Shown here: positions 1 through 7,764 of the stretch, piece by piece
How the letters are laid out: every line of letters begins with the position of its first letter
Position numbering within the stretch: the stretch's first letter is position 1
Assembly: GCF_014270065.1 (NCBI RefSeq)
Contig: NZ_JACNME010000003.1
Location: 1 to 64,000, forward strand
DNA length: 64,000 bases
Direction: 5' to 3'
Source: Quadrisphaera sp. RL12-1S
GTDB lineage: Bacteria > Actinomycetota > Actinomycetes > Actinomycetales > Quadrisphaeraceae
Notes under the pieces: generated by a model
What the model saw: only the letters and a program-made list of their open reading frames with translations
Databases searched by the model: none
What the model was told of the DNA's origin: nothing
Program-made: the position numbers and the translations under genes

Positions 1-992
1 GACGCCGTCGCCGAGGCCTGGGCCGCGGCGCCCAGCGTGCGCTCGCGCTCGGCGGCCAGCGCCGCCGTGCCGCGCAGGCCCTCGCGCTGGGCCACGAGGT
101 CGTGGCAGGCCTCGGCCGCGGGCGCCAGGCGCGCGGCGGCCGCGCGCTCGGTGAGCTCGGCGGCGGCCAGCTCGGTGCGCGCGGCGGCCAGCCGCTGCTC
201 CAGCTCCTCGCGCAGGGCGACCGCCACGGCCTCGTCGGCGAGGTCGGCCGCGAGTGCGGCCTGCGCCTGGGCGACGTCGTGGGCGAGCAGGAGGGAGCGG
301 GCCTCGCGCACCTCCGCCTGCACGGTCTGGGCGCGGCGGGCGGCGTCCGCCTGGCGGGCCAGGGGGCCGAGCTGGCGGCGCACCTCGGCGGCCAGGTCGG
401 TGAGGCGCACCAGCCCGGCCTGCATGGCGTCGAGCTTGCGGAGGGCCTTCTCCTTGCGCTTGCGGTGCTTGAGGACGCCCGCGGCCTCTTCGACGAAGCC
501 GCGGCGCTCCTCGGGGGTGGCGTGCAGGACGGCGTCGAGCTGGCCCTGGCCCACGATGACGTGCATCTCCCGGCCGATGCCGGTGTCGGACAGCAGCTCG
601 GTGACGTCGAGCAGGCGAGCGGGGGTGCCGTTGATCGCGTACTCGCTGCCGCCGGCGCGGAACATCGTGCGGGTGATGGTCACCTCGGGGGCGGCGAAGG
701 GCAGCGCGCCGTCGGCGTTGTCGATGGTGAGGGAGACCTCGGCGCGTCCCAGCGGAGGGCGGCCGGGGCCGGTGGGCGTGGCGGCGGTGCCGGCGAAGAT
801 GACGTCCTGCATGGAGGCGCCGCGCAGGGACCTGGCGCCCTGCTCCCCCATGACCCAGGCGAGGGCGTCGACGACGTTGGACTTGCCCGACCCGTTGGGG
901 CCGACGACGCACGTGATGCCCGGCTCGAGGTGCAGCGTGGTCGCGGAGGCGAAGGACTTGAAGCCCTTCAGGCTCAGCGTCTTGAGGTGCAC
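1..992 (-). CDS. smc: Chromosome segregation ATPase SMC (N-terminal part, cut by window edge)
   Basis: SMC condensin ATPase, which compacts and segregates the chromosome. About 330 N-terminal codons are visible; the gene leaves the window on the left. The protein opens [14 protein letters not shown], with the Walker A loop GPNGSGKS at residues 31-38 and the Q-loop region VGQGQLD further on. It then passes into an Ala/Arg/Glu-rich coiled coil. The GTG start at 992 fits the conserved N-terminus. TAACTT at 999-1004 ends 6 bases upstream, so the mRNA is probably leaderless. Its position downstream of acyP/mutM/rnc is the classic actinobacterial order, although two plus-strand genes now separate it from them. 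Confidence 0.95.
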   Translation of the reverse strand, partial: MHLKTLSLKGFKSFASATTLHLEPGITCVVGPNGSGKSNVVDALAWVMGEQGARSLRGASMQDVIFAGTAATPTGPGRPPLGRAEVSLTIDNADGALPFAAPEVTITRTMFRAGGSEYAINGTPARLLDVTELLSDTGIGREMHVIVGQGQLDAVLHATPEERRGFVEEAAGVLKHRKRKEKALRKLDAMQAGLVRLTDLAAEVRRQLGPLARQADAARRAQTVQAEVREARSLLLAHDVAQAQAALAADLADEAVAVALREELEQRLAAARTELAAAELTERAAAARLAPAAEACHDLVAQREGLRGTAALAAERERTLGAAAQASATA

Positions 993-1223
993 CCCTCGAA
1001 GTTAGCGGGCGGGTCGGACGTCCGAGGCGGGTTCGGGCGCCGCCGCGGGACGCCGGCCGCCGTCTGCGCCGAGCCTGAGAGCGCTCCGAGCGGACTCCCA
1101 GAGACCTCCCAGCGCCGTGGGTGCCCGTGGGGGTGGTGCCAGCGGTCGCCGGGGAGCACGATCTTCGCGACCCGGGTGGTGCCCGGGCCGCTGGACGAGA
1201 AGACACCTCGAGAGGCGGGGACG

Positions 1224-1673
1224 ATGAGCTGGAGCCTGGACCGGCGCGCCGAGCAGGACCACCCGGAGCTGCTGGACGTGCGCAACCGGGAGCACCTGTG
1301 GGTGACCGGACGGACCCTCCACCGGATCCTCGACGGGCACCTGCCCGCCGACGAGCAGGTCCACGAGCTGCTGATGGGCGCCGTGGGCGACGCCCGCGCC
1401 GTGCTGGCGGTCACCGACAGCCGCGCGGTGCTCGCGGCGGAGCCGCGCGGCTCCGCACCGGCGCACGTCGCGGACCTGCGGCTGAGCGACGTCACGGCCG
1501 TGGAGTGGACCCGGCACGGCCCCACGGGCTGCCTGGTGCTGCGGACGGCGCACGCCTGCCACGTGCTCAAGCACGTCGAGCTGCGCCACGGCCCCGAGGT
1601 GGCCGAGCGCCTGCGCGAGCGCTGGCTCGCCGCCCGGGCCCGCGCGGTCCAGCCGGAGCCGGCGCACACCTGA
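1224..1673 (+). CDS. Small protein with bacterial PH-like domain
   Basis: 149-residue cytoplasmic protein of unknown role. The middle part, with VLAVTDSRAVLA followed by DLRLSDVTAVEW and a beta-rich stretch, has the pattern of bacterial PH (bPH/YokE-like) domains: a strand reading 'T-D-x-R-v-l', then 'l-x-D-V-t-x-V'. No signal peptide or membrane segment is seen. ATG at 1224 is chosen because a purine-rich ribosome site (GAGGCGGGG) sits just before it. It lies head-to-head with smc, with 231 bases between the two starts. The family call rests on pattern only. Confidence 0.7.
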   Translation: MSWSLDRRAEQDHPELLDVRNREHLWVTGRTLHRILDGHLPADEQVHELLMGAVGDARAVLAVTDSRAVLAAEPRGSAPAHVADLRLSDVTAVEWTRHGPTGCLVLRTAHACHVLKHVELRHGPEVAERLRERWLAARARAVQPEPAHT

Positions 1674-1776
1674 CCGGCACGGAGGCGTCGGCCAGGGACC
1701 GCAGCCGCACGGGCGCGACGCACGTGAGGATCAGCAGCCGGTCCAGGTCGGGTCCCCAGGTGCCGATCACCGTGGG

Positions 1777-2298
1777 GTGAGCAGCCTCTCCGCCCTGCCG
1801 CGGACGTCCCCACCGGCGCAGAGCCCGACCTGGGCCGCGGCCGCTGCCGGAGTGGCCTTACGGCCCACCGCGCAGAGCTCGCGCTCGACCGACCTGCGGG
1901 TGGCGCGGACGCCCGCCGAGGAGGCTCTCCTGGCGGGCCTGCGGACGCCCGGCGGGTCGGTGTCCCTCACGGCACTGTCAGCGCTCAGCGGGTGGACCTT
2001 CCAGCAGGTTCCGGACGTGGTCGCGGTGCGGACCGGACCCGACGTGACACCCCGGTTCGCGGGAGGCGCGAACCAGACCAGCTCGTCGAGCACCGACGGG
2101 TCGGTCGTCACGTACTTCTCCACCGGGACTCCGCCCCACGCCGTCAAGGGGCTGACCGTCACCTACGGGCCGGACCAGACGCCCTCCCAGCGCCGGGCCA
2201 CGCTGGCGAACGCCATGGACTGGCTCGGCGAGCACCTCGACGACCACCAGCTCCCCGGGGGCGACTGGAACCGGTCGCTCTTCGACGCCCGCGCCTGA
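1777..2298 (+). CDS. Hypothetical protein with a TTA codon
   Basis: 173 codons from GTG 1777; no family recognised. The first ~45 residues are Ala/Ser/Pro-rich and poorly protein-like. From about residue 45 the sequence looks like a genuine small globular protein (residues with TFQQVPDVVAVRTGPDV, NAMDWLGEHL, GGDWNRSLF), so the real start may be internal. Codon 28 is TTA, a codon that is very rare in DNA of this GC content. It is convergent with acyP, 38 bases away. It could be a recent acquisition or a decaying gene. Confidence 0.5.
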   Translation: MSSLSALPRTSPPAQSPTWAAAAAGVALRPTAQSSRSTDLRVARTPAEEALLAGLRTPGGSVSLTALSALSGWTFQQVPDVVAVRTGPDVTPRFAGGANQTSSSSTDGSVVTYFSTGTPPHAVKGLTVTYGPDQTPSQRRATLANAMDWLGEHLDDHQLPGGDWNRSLFDARA

Positions 2299-2336
2299 GC
2301 AGTCACCGGGTCCCGGCGTCGGGGGCGGGCCCTCTC

Positions 2337-2576
2337 TCAGGGGCGCGCCACGTCGACGTCGTCCACACGGCCCGGACGACCTGCGGTGCCCTCGCGCAGG
2401 TCGCGCAGCAGCTGCTCCACGGCGTCCGCGTCGCCGGTGGCGCGCACGAGCACCGTGCCGTCGGCCTGGTTCACGCCTCCCCCGTCGAGCCCGAGCTGCT
2501 CGCAGCGGCGCGCGGTCCACCAGCGGAACCCAACCCCCTGGACGACGCCGCTCACCACGGCGCGCAGCTCAGCCAC
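2337..2576 (-). CDS. acyP: Acylphosphatase
   Basis: 79-residue acylphosphatase, which hydrolyses acyl-phosphates such as acetyl-phosphate and carbamoyl-phosphate in the cytoplasm. The signature VQGVGFRWW carries the phosphate-binding Arg18, and Asn36 (GGVNQADG) is the expected catalytic Asn. It is slightly shorter than the usual ~90 residues. The GTG start at 2576 lies inside the end of mutM (8-base overlap), so it should be translationally coupled to the rnc-mutM operon. Confidence 0.92.
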   Translation of the reverse strand: MAELRAVVSGVVQGVGFRWWTARRCEQLGLDGGGVNQADGTVLVRATGDADAVEQLLRDLREGTAGRPGRVDDVDVARP

Positions 2577-3573
2577 GGCCCTTCCCGGACGCGGCCCCGG
2601 CCGAGCGCGGGCGAGGCTGGCACACCGGGCACGAGTGCGAGGAGCGGTTGGCGAAGGCCTCGCGCCGCACCGGGGCCCCGCAGCGCGGGCACGGCCGGCC
2701 CTCGCGGCCGTACACGGCCAGCCCTCTCTCGAAGTAGCCCGAGGCGCCGTTCACGTCCACGTAGAGGCTGTCGAAGCTCGTGCCGCCCTGGGCCAGGGCC
2801 TCGGCCATGACGTCCCGGACGTCGGCGAGCAGCCGCCGCGCCGCCGGACGGGTCAGCCCCGAGGCGGGGCGCTCGCCGTGCAGGCGCGAGCGCCACAGGG
2901 CCTCGTCGGCGTAGATGTTGCCGACGCCGGAGAGCAGGTCCTGGTCGAGCAGGGCCCGCTTCACACCGGTCCGCCGGCTGCGGAGCCTGTCGACCAGGGC
3001 GCGCTCGTCCAGGTGCGGGTCGAAGGGGTCCCGCGCGATGTGCGCCACGCCCTCGGGCACGCGCGGGCTGGAGGGCCTGCCCAGCCGCAGCACCGCGTCG
3101 TCGTCCTGCCCGCTGGTGGCAGCGGCTGCTGGGGCGGGACCACCGGTGCCGCCGGGCAGGCCGTCGGGGGTGGGGAGCAGGTCGACGACGGCGAGGCCGC
3201 CGAACATGCGCTGGTCGACGAAGCGCAGCTCGCGGCCCTCCAGGGCGCCGCCGCTGTCGGCGTCGGACAGGCGCAGCCGCACCCGCAGGTGCTTCTCGTC
3301 GGGGGCCTGCGGCGGCTCGAGCAGCAGCTGGCCGCTCATGCCCAGGTGCGCCAGCAGGGCCTCGCCGGTGTCCAGCTCGAACCAGAGGAACTTGCCCCGG
3401 CGGACCACGTCGTCCACGCGGGACCCCACGAGCCGGGCGACGAGGTCGTCCGGGCCGGCGGTGTGGCGGCGGACCGGGCGGGGGTGGAGCACCTCGACGG
3501 CGTCGACCACGGCGCCGGTGGTCCAGCGGGCGAGGCCGCGCCGGACGACCTCCACCTCGGGCAGCTCGGGCAC
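2569..3573 (-). CDS. mutM: Formamidopyrimidine-DNA glycosylase (Fpg)
   Basis: 334-residue base-excision glycosylase/AP lyase that removes 8-oxoguanine. The start is fixed by chemistry: the mature enzyme must begin with Pro, and GTG 3573 gives V-PELPEVE with catalytic Pro2 and Glu3. The conserved beta-hairpin lysine is in RRGKFLWF. The helix-two-turn-helix motif [12 protein letters not shown] is present. A C-terminal zinc finger has the form CPRCG-x14-18-CPVC. A Gly/Ala/Pro-rich insert around residues 135-170 is unusual. It starts 7 bases after the rnc stop and overlaps acyP. Confidence 0.96.
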   Translation of the reverse strand: MPELPEVEVVRRGLARWTTGAVVDAVEVLHPRPVRRHTAGPDDLVARLVGSRVDDVVRRGKFLWFELDTGEALLAHLGMSGQLLLEPPQAPDEKHLRVRLRLSDADSGGALEGRELRFVDQRMFGGLAVVDLLPTPDGLPGGTGGPAPAAAATSGQDDDAVLRLGRPSSPRVPEGVAHIARDPFDPHLDERALVDRLRSRRTGVKRALLDQDLLSGVGNIYADEALWRSRLHGERPASGLTRPAARRLLADVRDVMAEALAQGGTSFDSLYVDVNGASGYFERGLAVYGREGRPCPRCGAPVRREAFANRSSHSCPVCQPRPRSAGAASGKGRG

Positions 3574-3580
3574 GGCCGGC

Positions 3581-4366
3581 TCAGGCGCCCTGCGGGAGCG
3601 GCTGGACCGCGGGGGTGGCTCCCCGCTCGGCGTGCAGGGCGCGCCACGCGGACGCGGCGGCCTCCTGCTCGGCCTCCTTCTTGCTGCGCCCCGCACCCCG
3701 GCCGCGCGGCGCCGGCCCGGCGCCGTCAGCGGGCGCCTCGGGGAACGTGGCCTCGGCGGCGAAGGTCTTGGCGTGGTCGGGGCCCTCCTCGGTGACGAGG
3801 TACTCCACCGGCCCCAGACCGTGGGCAGCGCCCAGCTCCTGCAGCGAGGTCTTCCAGTCCAGGCCCGCGCCGAGCTCCGCGGACACCTCGAGCAGCGGGC
3901 CGACGAGGCGCAGCACGAGCTCCCGGGCGGCGTCGGGGCCGCAGGAGAGGTAGGCGGCGCCGATCACGGCCTCGGTGGTGTCCGCGAGGATCGAGTCCTT
4001 GTCGCGACCGCCCGTGGTCTCCTCGCCGCGGCCGAGGCGCACGGCGGCGCCCAGGTCGAGCCTGCGCGCCACGCTGGCGAGGGCGCGCATATTGACCACC
4101 GCCGATCGCAGCTTGGCCAGACGGCCCTCGGGCAGGTCGGGGTGGCGGTGGAACAGCTCGTCGGTGACGACGAGACCCAGGACGGCGTCGCCGAGGAACT
4201 CCAGGCGCTCGTTGGTCGGCACACCGCCGTTCTCGTACGACCACGACCGGTGGACGAGGGCGCGCTCGAGCAGCTCGACCTCGACCTCGAGGCCGAGCTG
4301 CTCCAGCAGGCGCGCGTGGACCTGGTCGCGCGGCGGCTCGACGGGCCGACGGCGACGGGCCGTCAG
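3581..4366 (-). CDS. rnc: Ribonuclease III, apparent CTG start
   Basis: 261-residue double-strand-specific RNase that processes rRNA precursors. The signature [13 protein letters not shown], a second acidic cluster ([11 protein letters not shown]) and a C-terminal dsRNA-binding domain (KTSLQELG ... [10 protein letters not shown]) are all present. No ATG, GTG or TTG exists between the rpmF stop and the conserved catalytic domain. The only well-placed initiator is CTG at 4366-4364, which overlaps the rpmF stop as CTGA, the same geometry as the ATGA/GTGA couplings elsewhere in the window. Alternatives are GTG 4510, deep inside rpmF, or the internal GTG of GGVPTNERL, which would remove the first helices. 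Confidence 0.93.
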   Translation of the reverse strand: MTARRRRPVEPPRDQVHARLLEQLGLEVEVELLERALVHRSWSYENGGVPTNERLEFLGDAVLGLVVTDELFHRHPDLPEGRLAKLRSAVVNMRALASVARRLDLGAAVRLGRGEETTGGRDKDSILADTTEAVIGAAYLSCGPDAARELVLRLVGPLLEVSAELGAGLDWKTSLQELGAAHGLGPVEYLVTEEGPDHAKTFAAEATFPEAPADGAGPAPRGRGAGRSKKEAEQEAAASAWRALHAERGATPAVQPLPQGA

Positions 4367-4566
4367 AGGTCCTTGACCTTGCGGCCCTTGTACTCGAGGT
4401 ACAGGGGGGTGCCGGCCGCGTCGGTGACGACGCGCGCGGTGTGGGGCAGGGAGTACTCGGTGCCGCTGCCGCGGGTGGTGGCGACCAGCGTCAGGGGCGC
4501 CGCCTTCCACTGCGAACGGCGGTGACGGGTGTTGGAACGGGACATCTTGCGCTTGGGGACCGCCAC
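4363..4566 (-). CDS. rpmF: 50S ribosomal protein bL32
   Basis: 67-residue large-subunit ribosomal protein, beginning [17 protein letters not shown] and ending [13 protein letters not shown]. It lacks the CxxC...C zinc ligands of some bL32 versions, so it is the zinc-free type. GTG 4566 follows GAGGAG at 8 bases and is 2 bases after the DUF177 stop. DUF177-rpmF pairing is conserved across bacteria and reflects coupled 23S rRNA/ribosome assembly. Confidence 0.97.
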   Translation of the reverse strand: MAVPKRKMSRSNTRHRRSQWKAAPLTLVATTRGSGTEYSLPHTARVVTDAAGTPLYLEYKGRKVKDL

Positions 4567-4568
4567 GG

Positions 4569-5159
4569 TCAGCTCCTCGGGTTCTCCGGTCGAGCGGGGC
4601 GCTCGTCGGTCGTTGGGGTGGTGTCGTCCGCGGACGCGGCGAGCTGTCGCAGCGCCGCCCAGCGGGGGTCTGTGTCGTCGTGGCCGTGCAGCGGGTCGTC
4701 CGCGAGGCGCGCCCCGCACTGCGAGCACAGGCCCGGGCAGTCGACGGTGCACACCGGCTGGAACGGCAGCGAGGGCACGACGGCGTCGCGCAGGGCGGGC
4801 TCGAGGTCGAGCAGGTCTCCCTGCAGCTCCAGCACGTCCTCGTCCTCGGCGGAGGACTTGTCCGGGTACGCGAACAGCTCCTGGAGGCGCACGTCGACCG
4901 AGCGCTCGACCGGGTCGAGGCAGCGGACGCACTCGCCGGTCGCCTCGCCGTGCACGGTCCCGGAGACCAGGACGCCCTCCACCACCGACTCCAGCAGCAG
5001 GTCGAGCTGGAGGTCGCTGCCCTCGGCCACGGCGATGACCTCGGTGCCGAGGTCCGCCGGCGCCGGGACGGTGCGGGTGAGGGGGTGCGAGAGCCCGGGT
5101 CGCCGACCCAGCTCACGGGTGTCGACGACGTACGGGGAGCGCACGTCGAGCTGTTCCAT
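4569..5159 (-). CDS. YceD/DUF177 family protein
   Basis: 196-residue DUF177 protein; homologues act in 23S rRNA accumulation and are nearly always next to rpmF. Two CxxC-type clusters are seen, CVRCLDP around residue 77 and [13 protein letters not shown] around residue 137. The rest is acidic, and the C-terminal ~30 residues look disordered. ATG 5159 follows AGAAGGA closely. It is the first gene of the minus-strand operon DUF177-rpmF-rnc-mutM-acyP. Confidence 0.93.
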   Translation of the reverse strand: MEQLDVRSPYVVDTRELGRRPGLSHPLTRTVPAPADLGTEVIAVAEGSDLQLDLLLESVVEGVLVSGTVHGEATGECVRCLDPVERSVDVRLQELFAYPDKSSAEDEDVLELQGDLLDLEPALRDAVVPSLPFQPVCTVDCPGLCSQCGARLADDPLHGHDDTDPRWAALRQLAASADDTTPTTDERPARPENPRS

Positions 5160-5243
5160 CGTCCTTCTGCCTTCGCTGTACGACCACGGCCGGGTCTGCT
5201 CGCCGCGCTGGGCGCGCGCGAACGACCGACAGACCGAGGGACG

Positions 5244-5273
5244 AGACTACCCGGTGGTGGGCCGTGGCCCCAA
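5244..5273 (-). promoter_or_regulatory. Candidate promoter of the DUF177-rpmF-rnc-mutM-acyP operon
   Basis: On the minus strand TTGGGG (5273-5268) is followed after exactly 18 bases by TAGTCT (5249-5244), a housekeeping-type -35/-10 pair for Actinobacteria. Transcription would begin near 5237, giving a leader of about 80 bases before the DUF177 ATG, so this operon is not leaderless. Sequence pattern only. Confidence 0.45.
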
Positions 5274-5300
5274 CCGGCTCAGCCGGAGACCAGCCGGAGC

Positions 5301-5798
5301 TCAGCGGTCGAGCAGCCGGCGGAGCACCGCGGAGGGCACGTAGGGCGCCACCGAGCCCCCCAGCGCGTGCACCTGCCTGACGAGGGAGCTGGACACGTGG
5401 CCCCAGCGCGGGTCGGCCACGAGCAGCACCGTCTCCACGCCGGCGAGGTCTCGGTTCACCAGCGCCATCGGCTGCTCGTGCTCGACGTCGGTGGCCGACC
5501 GGAGGCCCTTGACGACGGCGGTGGCCCCCACCGAGCGCACGTGGTCGACCAGGAGCCCGCCCTCGACGGCCTCCACGCGCACCCGGGCGGCGGTGTGCGG
5601 GGGCAGCGCCTCGTCCAGGCACTCCCGCAGCGCCTCGACCCGCTGGGCGGCGTCCCAGTGCGGGGTCTTGGACGGGTTGACGTGCACCGCCACGACCACC
5701 TCGTCGAACAGCGCGGCGGCCCGCGTGACGACGTCGACGTGCCCGAGCGTCGGCGGGTCGAAGGAGCCGGGGCAGACGCACCGCGTCGGGGTGTGCAC
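5301..5798 (-). CDS. coaD: Phosphopantetheine adenylyltransferase
   Basis: 165-residue enzyme of coenzyme A synthesis: 4'-phosphopantetheine + ATP to dephospho-CoA. It carries [12 protein letters not shown], with the nucleotidyltransferase TxGH signature, VVKGLR, and the C-terminal SSSLVR. The GTG start at 5798 has TAGGGT ending 6 bases before it (5805-5810), so it is probably leaderless. The TAG of that -10 box is also the stop codon of rsmD. Confidence 0.97.
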   Translation of the reverse strand: MHTPTRCVCPGSFDPPTLGHVDVVTRAAALFDEVVVAVHVNPSKTPHWDAAQRVEALRECLDEALPPHTAARVRVEAVEGGLLVDHVRSVGATAVVKGLRSATDVEHEQPMALVNRDLAGVETVLLVADPRWGHVSSSLVRQVHALGGSVAPYVPSAVLRRLLDR

Positions 5799-5807
5799 GC
5801 GGCGACC

Positions 5808-6392
5808 CTACGGCTGGTCGCCACCGGTGGGCTCGGCCCACCACAGCGCCGTCTCGCCGTACTTCTTCTGCCCCAGGCCCAGCACGCCGGCCGGCCACCC
5901 CGGCTCGGGGCTGCGGGTGGAGCGCTCGACCACGAGGTGCGCCAGGGGCGCCAGCCAGCCGTGCTCGACGAGGGCGAGCAGGAGGGCGGCGAGGGCGTCC
6001 TCGGGCAGGTCGTAGGGAGGGTCGACCAGGACGACGTCGGCGCCCCCGGCGAAGCCCGCCGCCGCGGCGCCACCGGCCAGCACCGACAGCGCGGTGGCCG
6101 CGCGCACCTCCACCCCCGGCAGGACCAGGGCCGCAGCGTTGCGGCGGCACGTGGCGGCGGCCGCGGGGGCGGAGTCCACGAGGAGCACGCGGTCGGCGCC
6201 GCGGCTCGCCGCCTCCAGGCCGAGCGCCCCGGAGCCGGCGAACAGGTCCAGCACTGCCGCGCCGGCCAGGTCCCGCTCGTGCTCCAGGCGCGAGAAGAGC
6301 GCCTCGCGCACCCGGTCCGACGTGGGCCGGGTGGCGCCCTTCGGCACCTCCAGGCGGCGTCCGCCCGCGACGCCGGACACGATCCGCGTCAC
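5808..6392 (-). CDS. rsmD: 16S rRNA (guanine966-N2)-methyltransferase
   Basis: 194-residue SAM-dependent methyltransferase modifying G966 of 16S rRNA. It begins VTRIVSGVAGGRRLEVP and has the SAM-binding DLFAGSGALGLEA and the catalytic motif DPPY. GTG 6392 overlaps the stop of the upstream MFS gene as GTGA, so translation is coupled to a transporter, which is an unexpected partner. The usual order is recG-rsmD-coaD. Confidence 0.96.
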   Translation of the reverse strand: MTRIVSGVAGGRRLEVPKGATRPTSDRVREALFSRLEHERDLAGAAVLDLFAGSGALGLEAASRGADRVLLVDSAPAAAATCRRNAAALVLPGVEVRAATALSVLAGGAAAAGFAGGADVVLVDPPYDLPEDALAALLLALVEHGWLAPLAHLVVERSTRSPEPGWPAGVLGLGQKKYGETALWWAEPTGGDQP

Positions 6393-7657
6393 GCCGCACC
6401 CGCCGGGGCGCTGGGGGCACTGGGGGCGATGGGGGCGCGGCCGGTGCGGGCGGCGACCGCTGCGGCGCCGAGCAGGACCAGGGCGGCCACGGCGAGCACG
6501 CCCGTCGCGTGGAGCGCTCCGTGGTGCTCGGCCAGCCAGCCGGCCACCGCCGCCCCGCTGCCCACGCCCACCACGATGCCGCTGCCCACCAGGGTCATGG
6601 CCGTGGCGCCGCTCCCGGCGGGGCTGCGCTCGGCGGCCATCGACGTGATCGTCACCATGGCCGGACCGACGGCGAGGCCGGCCAGCGCCGTGGCCACCGC
6701 GAGCGCGAGCAGGGACGGGGTCAGGGCGAGGGAGGCCGCCATGGTGCCCACGCCCACGAGGAGCACCGCGGCCGCGGCGGCCAGCCGCAGCGCCAGGGAG
6801 ACCCGCGCCGGCACGGCCACCATGGCCAGGGCGGTGAACGCCGACCCGACGCCCATGGCCGCCACGAGCAGGCCGCCGGCCCCGATGCTGCCGGCCTCCC
6901 GGGCGGCGGCCGTCAGCGTGGTCTGCCCACCGCCGAAGAACAGGCCCATGCCCACCGCGGCGACGATGACGACGGCGAGGCGGCGCAGCAGGTCGCCGCT
7001 GGCGCGCGGCGCGCCGTCGTCCTCGTGCTGGTCCGCGCCCGTGGCGGACGAGGGCGCGGTGGCGCTGGGGTGCAGCGCGAAGGCCGGCACGGCGACCGCC
7101 ACGAGCGCGGCGGCCACGAGCAGCGACGTGGCCGGGGAGCCGGCGAGGGCCACGAGGCCCGCGAGCGCCGGGCCGAGCACGTAGGCGACCTCGTCGGCGG
7201 CGCTCTCCCCCGCCATCGCCGTGGGCACCAGCGCCGGGGTGCGGCGCATCCACCGGGCGCGGGAGAAGGAGCCGATGGGCGGCATCGCGAACCCGGCCAC
7301 GAGGGTGGCCAGCAGGAGCAGCGGCACCGGCAGCGCGGCGGCGCCGGTGGCGACCACGAGCAGGGCGAGCACGTTGACGGTGGCGGCGGCCAGGAGCACC
7401 GGGCGCTGCCCGCCGCGGCGGGCGAGCCGGTCGGCGAGCGCGCCGAGCGTGGGGCCGCCGACGGCCTCCCCGACCGACGTGGCGGCCGCGGCGAGGCCCC
7501 CGACGGCCACGGACCCGGTGCCGGCGGTGACCGCGGCGAGCACGGACACGGGCACGAGGGTGATCGGCAGCCGGGCGGCGAAGGTGGTGACGAGGTAGGG
7601 CGTGCCCGCCGCCCGCTGCAGCTCTGCGTAGGGGGCGAAGGAGGCGGTGAGGCTCAC
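6389..7657 (-). CDS. Major facilitator superfamily transporter
   Basis: 422-residue polytopic membrane protein with about 12 hydrophobic helices and a hydrophilic central loop rich in Asp/Glu/Ser around residues 205-225. The TM5-like segment GPALAGLVAL and charged cytoplasmic loops (GALADRLARRGGQRP) fit MFS efflux proteins; the substrate cannot be told. GTG 7657 follows GGAG at about 9 bases. It sits between recG and rsmD, which are normally adjacent, and is coupled to rsmD by a GTGA overlap, so it looks like an insertion into a housekeeping operon. Confidence 0.88.
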   Translation of the reverse strand: MSLTASFAPYAELQRAAGTPYLVTTFAARLPITLVPVSVLAAVTAGTGSVAVGGLAAAATSVGEAVGGPTLGALADRLARRGGQRPVLLAAATVNVLALLVVATGAAALPVPLLLLATLVAGFAMPPIGSFSRARWMRRTPALVPTAMAGESAADEVAYVLGPALAGLVALAGSPATSLLVAAALVAVAVPAFALHPSATAPSSATGADQHEDDGAPRASGDLLRRLAVVIVAAVGMGLFFGGGQTTLTAAAREAGSIGAGGLLVAAMGVGSAFTALAMVAVPARVSLALRLAAAAAVLLVGVGTMAASLALTPSLLALAVATALAGLAVGPAMVTITSMAAERSPAGSGATAMTLVGSGIVVGVGSGAAVAGWLAEHHGALHATGVLAVAALVLLGAAAVAARTGRAPIAPSAPSAPAGAA

Positions 7658-7708
7658 GGGACGTGCTCCAAGGGACGTGTGCGCCTCCCCACCACAGGTC
7701 GCACGGAT

Positions 7709-7732
7709 CCCTGAGCTTCTGTCACGGTCATG
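7709..7732 (-). promoter_or_regulatory. Possible -10 region for the MFS-rsmD unit
   Basis: In the 107 bases between recG and the MFS gene the minus strand carries TACCAT (TANNNT type) around 7727-7732, with only a weak -35. It would give a leader of ~60 bases ending in the GGAG ribosome site. Weak evidence. Confidence 0.25.
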
Positions 7733-7764
7733 GTAGGCGGGACCGGGTGCCGCGGCCAGCAGGT

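Noticed and set aside
102-1673. Long plus-strand open frame of 523 codons covering smc
   Set aside because: Its first two thirds are antisense to smc, whose protein is unmistakable; only the last 149 codons (from ATG 1224) look real.
1567-1770. Minus-strand frame beginning VIGTWGPDLDRLLILTC
   Set aside because: The first ~33 codons look protein-like, but it then runs antisense into the PH-domain gene and has no start signal or partner; possibly a gene remnant, too weak to list.
1767-2162. 131-codon minus-strand frame opposite the 1777-2298 gene
   Set aside because: Composition and codon positions favour the plus strand, and no ribosome site or -10 box is visible.
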